DNA from: Tannerella sp.
GTDB taxonomy: Bacteria > Bacteroidota > Bacteroidia > Bacteroidales > Tannerellaceae
Assembly (NCBI GenBank): GCA_031277235.1
Contig: JAITMT010000062.1
Location: forward strand, 1 to 8,333
Reading direction: 5' to 3'
Length of the DNA: 8,333 bases
Below, one piece after another: positions 5,784 to 8,333 of this stretch (position 1 is its first letter; every line of letters starts with the position of its first letter). The position numbers and the translations under genes are program-made. The notes beneath the pieces are model-generated. The model was not told the DNA's origin, made no database searches, and saw only the letters and a program-made list of their open reading frames with translations.

Positions 5784-7904
5784 ATGAACAGGTTATTCAA
5801 GTTTTCATACAGACATACCGGTATATTTTTGTTACTCTTCGCGTTCGGTTCCGTTTCCCATGCCCAGATTTACGAGCCGGTGAAATGGGCGTTCACTTTC
5901 AACGACTTACCTTCTGCCGAAAAGGAAATCGTGATGACCGCCACCATCGAAAAAGGCTGGCATTTGTATGACATGGATTTGGCTCCGGGCGGACCCGTTT
6001 CCACCTCCTTTACTTTTGAAACGCTCAAGGGCGCCGAATTGGTCGGTAAACCAACGGCTTCCGTGAAACCGACCGCCATTTTCGACAAAATGTTCGAGAT
6101 GGAACTGCGATGGTATTCCAACAGCGTTTCATTTACGCAAAAAATAAAAGTAACTGATATTAAGAAGTTTAGCGTCGAAGGTGAAGTGGAATTTATGGCT
6201 TGCAACGACGAAACTTGCACGCCGCCCGACCGGCTCGGCTTTGCCTTCGACAGTAAAAATATCAAAAATATTCCCGCAAATCTGACTTCCGGCGCTTCCT
6301 CCGCAGATTCGGCAAATAACAGTCAATTATCTGATAATCCAACGGATGCAAATCAGGATTCGACTACCGCCACAGGTGTAACGGATTTCACAAACGCTTC
6401 GGATTCTGGAAAAATAATCAACACCGCAGACTTTAGAGCCGGTAATGATGCTGATAATCAGTCTGATTCCCGATGGACGCCCGTCATAGACGAACTCAAG
6501 GCACTGGGTGATGCAACGACTTCCGCAGCCGATAAGTCGCTCATTTACATCTTTATAGCAGGATTTATCGGCGGTTTGATAGCCTTGCTTACGCCGTGCG
6601 TGTGGCCCATGATTCCGATGACCGTCAGTTTCTTCCTCAAGCGCACCCGAAATCGCAAAAAAGCCGTTGCCGACGCTGTTCTCTACGGTCTGTCCATCAT
6701 CGTCATTTATGTGGCTATGGGACTGATAATCACGGGAATATTCGGCGCCAGCGCATTGAATGACTTGTCCACCAACGCCATTTTTAACATCCTGTTTTTC
6801 TTGTTGCTGGTTGTTTTTGCCATTTCATTTTTCGGCGCTTTCGAGATGGTTTTACCGTCGTCGTGGACAAATAAAATGGACAGTAAAGCCGACGCAACTA
6901 CCGGATTATTAAGTATTTTCTTTATGGCGTTTACGCTGGCGCTCGTTTCGTTTTCCTGCACGGGACCCATCATCGGCACCCTGCTCGTCGAAGCGGCAAG
7001 GCAGGGTGCAACTGTCGGTCCTGCCGTCGGAATGTTCGGTTTTGCGCTTGCGCTGGCGTTGCCGTTTGCGCTGTTCGCCATTTTCCCGAATATGCTGCAA
7101 AACATGCCAAAATCAGGCGGTTGGCTCAATTCGGTGAAGGTTGTGCTGGGCTTTTTGGAGTTGGCGCTTGCGTTGAAATTCCTTTCCGTCGCCGATTTGG
7201 CGTATGGCTGGGGCATTTTAGACCGCGAAGTTTTCCTTGTTTTGTGGATTGTGATTTTCGCTTTGTTGGGAATGTATCTCATTGGAAAACTGCGGTTTAG
7301 GCACGATTCGGAATTGAAATATGTTTCCGTCACGCGGCTTTTCCTTTCCATCGTTTCCTTTGCGTTTGCCATTTATATGATTCCGGGTTTGTGGGGCGCG
7401 CCCTTGAAGGCGATTAGCGCTTTTTCGCCGCCTCTCTATACGCAGGATTTCAATCTTTATAAGGAAGGAGTACACGCGCAATTCGATGATTATGACCTGG
7501 GTATGCAATATGCCGCCAAAGTGGGCAAGCCGGTTATGATTGATTTTACGGGCTTCGGTTGCGTGAATTGTCGAAAAATGGAAGCGTCTGTCTGGACGGA
7601 CGCGCGGGTGAAAAATATTCTCGAAAACGATTATGTATTGATTTCATTGTATGTGGATGATAAAACTAAACTTCCTGAAAATATGAAAGTTAACGAAAAC
7701 GGTAAAACCCGAATTCTCAAAAAGGTTGGTGAGAAATGGAGTTACCTGCAACGCATCAAATTCGGCTCCAATGCGCAACCGTTCTATGTGATACTTGATA
7801 ATCAGGGATTTCCGTTAATGCCTTCGTATGCTTATAACGAGGATATTCAGAAATATATTGATTTCCTCGAAAACGGAAAGAGAAGATATAAGGAAAATAA
7901 ATAA
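5784..7904 (+). CDS. dsbD: Thiol:disulfide interchange protein DsbD (three-domain)
   Basis: An inner-membrane protein that carries electrons from cytoplasmic thioredoxin to periplasmic disulfide partners. All three domains and cysteine pairs are present (numbering from the ATG at 5784, 706 residues). Signal peptide: about 1-26, cut after VSHA before QIYEP. N-terminal periplasmic domain: about 27-160, with C140/C145 in CNDETC followed by PP, one residue closer than the E. coli pair. Linker: about 163-248, rich in Ser, Thr, Asp and Asn. Membrane domain: about 253-541 with eight segments, C272 in LLTPCVWPM and C392 in SFSCTGPIIG. C-terminal thioredoxin-like domain: about 570-706, with the C593-V-N-C596 redox motif and P666 in AQPFYVILD as the cis-proline. 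The ATG at 5757 would add nine residues (MSIIKLFLI) and is a possible alternative with an A-rich leader; 5784 was preferred because it gives a conventional signal peptide. In-frame codons back to 5640 precede the promoter. The likely client in this envelope is unknown. Confidence 0.95.
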   Translation: MNRLFKFSYRHTGIFLLLFAFGSVSHAQIYEPVKWAFTFNDLPSAEKEIVMTATIEKGWHLYDMDLAPGGPVSTSFTFETLKGAELVGKPTASVKPTAIFDKMFEMELRWYSNSVSFTQKIKVTDIKKFSVEGEVEFMACNDETCTPPDRLGFAFDSKNIKNIPANLTSGASSADSANNSQLSDNPTDANQDSTTATGVTDFTNASDSGKIINTADFRAGNDADNQSDSRWTPVIDELKALGDATTSAADKSLIYIFIAGFIGGLIALLTPCVWPMIPMTVSFFLKRTRNRKKAVADAVLYGLSIIVIYVAMGLIITGIFGASALNDLSTNAIFNILFFLLLVVFAISFFGAFEMVLPSSWTNKMDSKADATTGLLSIFFMAFTLALVSFSCTGPIIGTLLVEAARQGATVGPAVGMFGFALALALPFALFAIFPNMLQNMPKSGGWLNSVKVVLGFLELALALKFLSVADLAYGWGILDREVFLVLWIVIFALLGMYLIGKLRFRHDSELKYVSVTRLFLSIVSFAFAIYMIPGLWGAPLKAISAFSPPLYTQDFNLYKEGVHAQFDDYDLGMQYAAKVGKPVMIDFTGFGCVNCRKMEASVWTDARVKNILENDYVLISLYVDDKTKLPENMKVNENGKTRILKKVGEKWSYLQRIKFGSNAQPFYVILDNQGFPLMPSYAYNEDIQKYIDFLENGKRRYKENK

Positions 7905-7917
7905 ATTGTCTTATAAA

Positions 7918-7947
7918 TTGCCCTCTGCGGTGGCAGGGGTAGGTTTG
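7918..7947 (+). promoter_or_regulatory. Possible promoter of mazG within the repeat flank
   Basis: TTG at 7918-7920, a 19-base spacer and TAGGTTTG (7940-7947) match the Bacteroidota promoter pattern. If used, transcription would start near 7953, inside the first palindrome, giving mazG a leader of about 180 bases made of hairpins. No better candidate exists between the dsbD stop and the mazG start. The match overlaps what looks like a repeat element, so it may be chance; read-through from dsbD is the alternative. Confidence 0.3.
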
Positions 7948-8100
7948 CTCCATTCGGAGCAATATATTGGTAGAAAGTTTGCATTCCGGTAGGAATGCAT
8001 CGCTCGGTAGAAAGAATATCAACCCACAGAGTGCATTCCGATAGGAATGCAACCCAAGACAGAGAACATCTTTCTACCGAGCGATAATCCCTATCGGAAT
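7945..8100. repeat. Cluster of interlocking palindromes between dsbD and mazG
   Basis: Several perfect palindromes are packed here. TTGCTCC/GGAGCAA (7945-7951, 7956-7962) has loop ATTC. TGCATTCC/GGAATGCA occurs twice, at 7980-7999 with loop GGTA and at 8032-8051 with loop GATA. A 17-bp perfect inverted repeat (7999-8015 with 8069-8085, containing CGCTCGGTAGAAAG) encloses the second of these. ATTCCGATAGG (8035-8045) is also complementary to CCTATCGGAAT (8090-8100). GGTAGAAAG recurs directly at 7969 and 8006. The layout resembles REP/BIME-type dispersed palindromic repeats, which in other bacteria can stabilise mRNA ends or serve as targets of REP-associated transposases. No T-run follows, so no intrinsic terminator is called. 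Confidence 0.75.
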
Positions 8101-8133
8101 TGAAATTGTAACAACCGGAACGGGATAATTAAA

Positions 8134-8333
8134 ATGTATAATAAAATGATTGACAATATGTTAAATAACGATAAACAGCAACGGCTCGACGCTTTCGGGC
8201 ACTTGCTCGACATACTCGACGAATTGCGCGTAAAATGTCCCTGGGACAGGGTGCAAACCAATGAAAGCCTCCGAACCAACACGATAGAAGAGACTTACGA
8301 ACTGTGTGATGCGCTGATCCGCGACGACAACGA
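8134..8333 (+). CDS. mazG: Nucleoside triphosphate pyrophosphohydrolase MazG (5' part, cut by window end)
   Basis: Only the first 66 codons are visible, about a quarter of a typical ~260-residue MazG. The family hydrolyses (d)NTPs to monophosphates and pyrophosphate in the cytoplasm, a housecleaning role; in E. coli it also affects (p)ppGpp levels. The visible part covers the first conserved block: a helix LLDILDELR, the CPWDRVQT motif at 35-42, and the metal-binding EExxE motif at 52-56 (TIEETYEL), followed by a matching D at 59. Upstream of about residue 17 the sequence is not conserved, so ATG codons at 8146 and 8158 are alternative starts; 8134 was taken as the first one after an AT-rich leader. 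It follows the palindrome cluster after dsbD on the same strand. Confidence 0.93.
   Translation, partial: MYNKMIDNMLNNDKQQRLDAFGHLLDILDELRVKCPWDRVQTNESLRTNTIEETYELCDALIRDDN

Noticed and set aside
7756..8052. 98-codon minus-strand frame overlapping the end of dsbD and the palindromes
   Set aside because: It is half antisense dsbD and half repeat; the peptide reflects the palindromic repeats rather than a gene.

Overview
The window looks like a chromosomal segment of a Bacteroidota bacterium, most likely of the order Bacteroidales. Four things point there. Promoters fit the lineage-specific pattern TTTG, about 19-20 bases, then TAnnTTTG. No strong Shine-Dalgarno sites precede the starts. All three complete genes encode exported proteins whose predicted signal peptidase cut falls just before a glutamine. 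The products (a giant periplasmic TPR protein, a TonB-receptor-like outer membrane barrel, a DsbD with a fused thioredoxin domain, and MazG) also fit. The species cannot be told from the sequence.

Layout: 1-778 has no convincing gene. It holds an orphan promoter-like sequence (43-73), two ~95-100 bp direct repeats each carrying four copies of an 8-bp unit (122-323), a 13-bp inverted repeat (333-381), an inverted partial copy of the long repeat (401-433), a GC-rich patch built on the word CCTGCGG (493-637) and a short perfect hairpin (648-664). A good promoter (725-755) then leads into a two-gene operon: a 999-residue secreted TPR-repeat protein (779-3778) and, 8 bases later, a 600-residue outer-membrane beta-barrel (3787-5589). 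A separate promoter (5701-5732) drives dsbD (5784-7904), the transmembrane thiol:disulfide interchange protein. Between dsbD and the next gene is a cluster of palindromes (7945-8100). The window ends inside mazG (8134 onward), a nucleoside triphosphate pyrophosphohydrolase.

How they work together: the TPR protein and the barrel are very probably one envelope module, because they are co-transcribed and both exported. Their architecture resembles two-gene TPR-plus-barrel exporters, but the substrate is unknown. dsbD and mazG look like independent housekeeping neighbours. The most unusual parts of the window are its two intergenic regions, which carry different repeat families. No CRISPR array, tRNA, rRNA, insertion sequence or phage gene was recognised.
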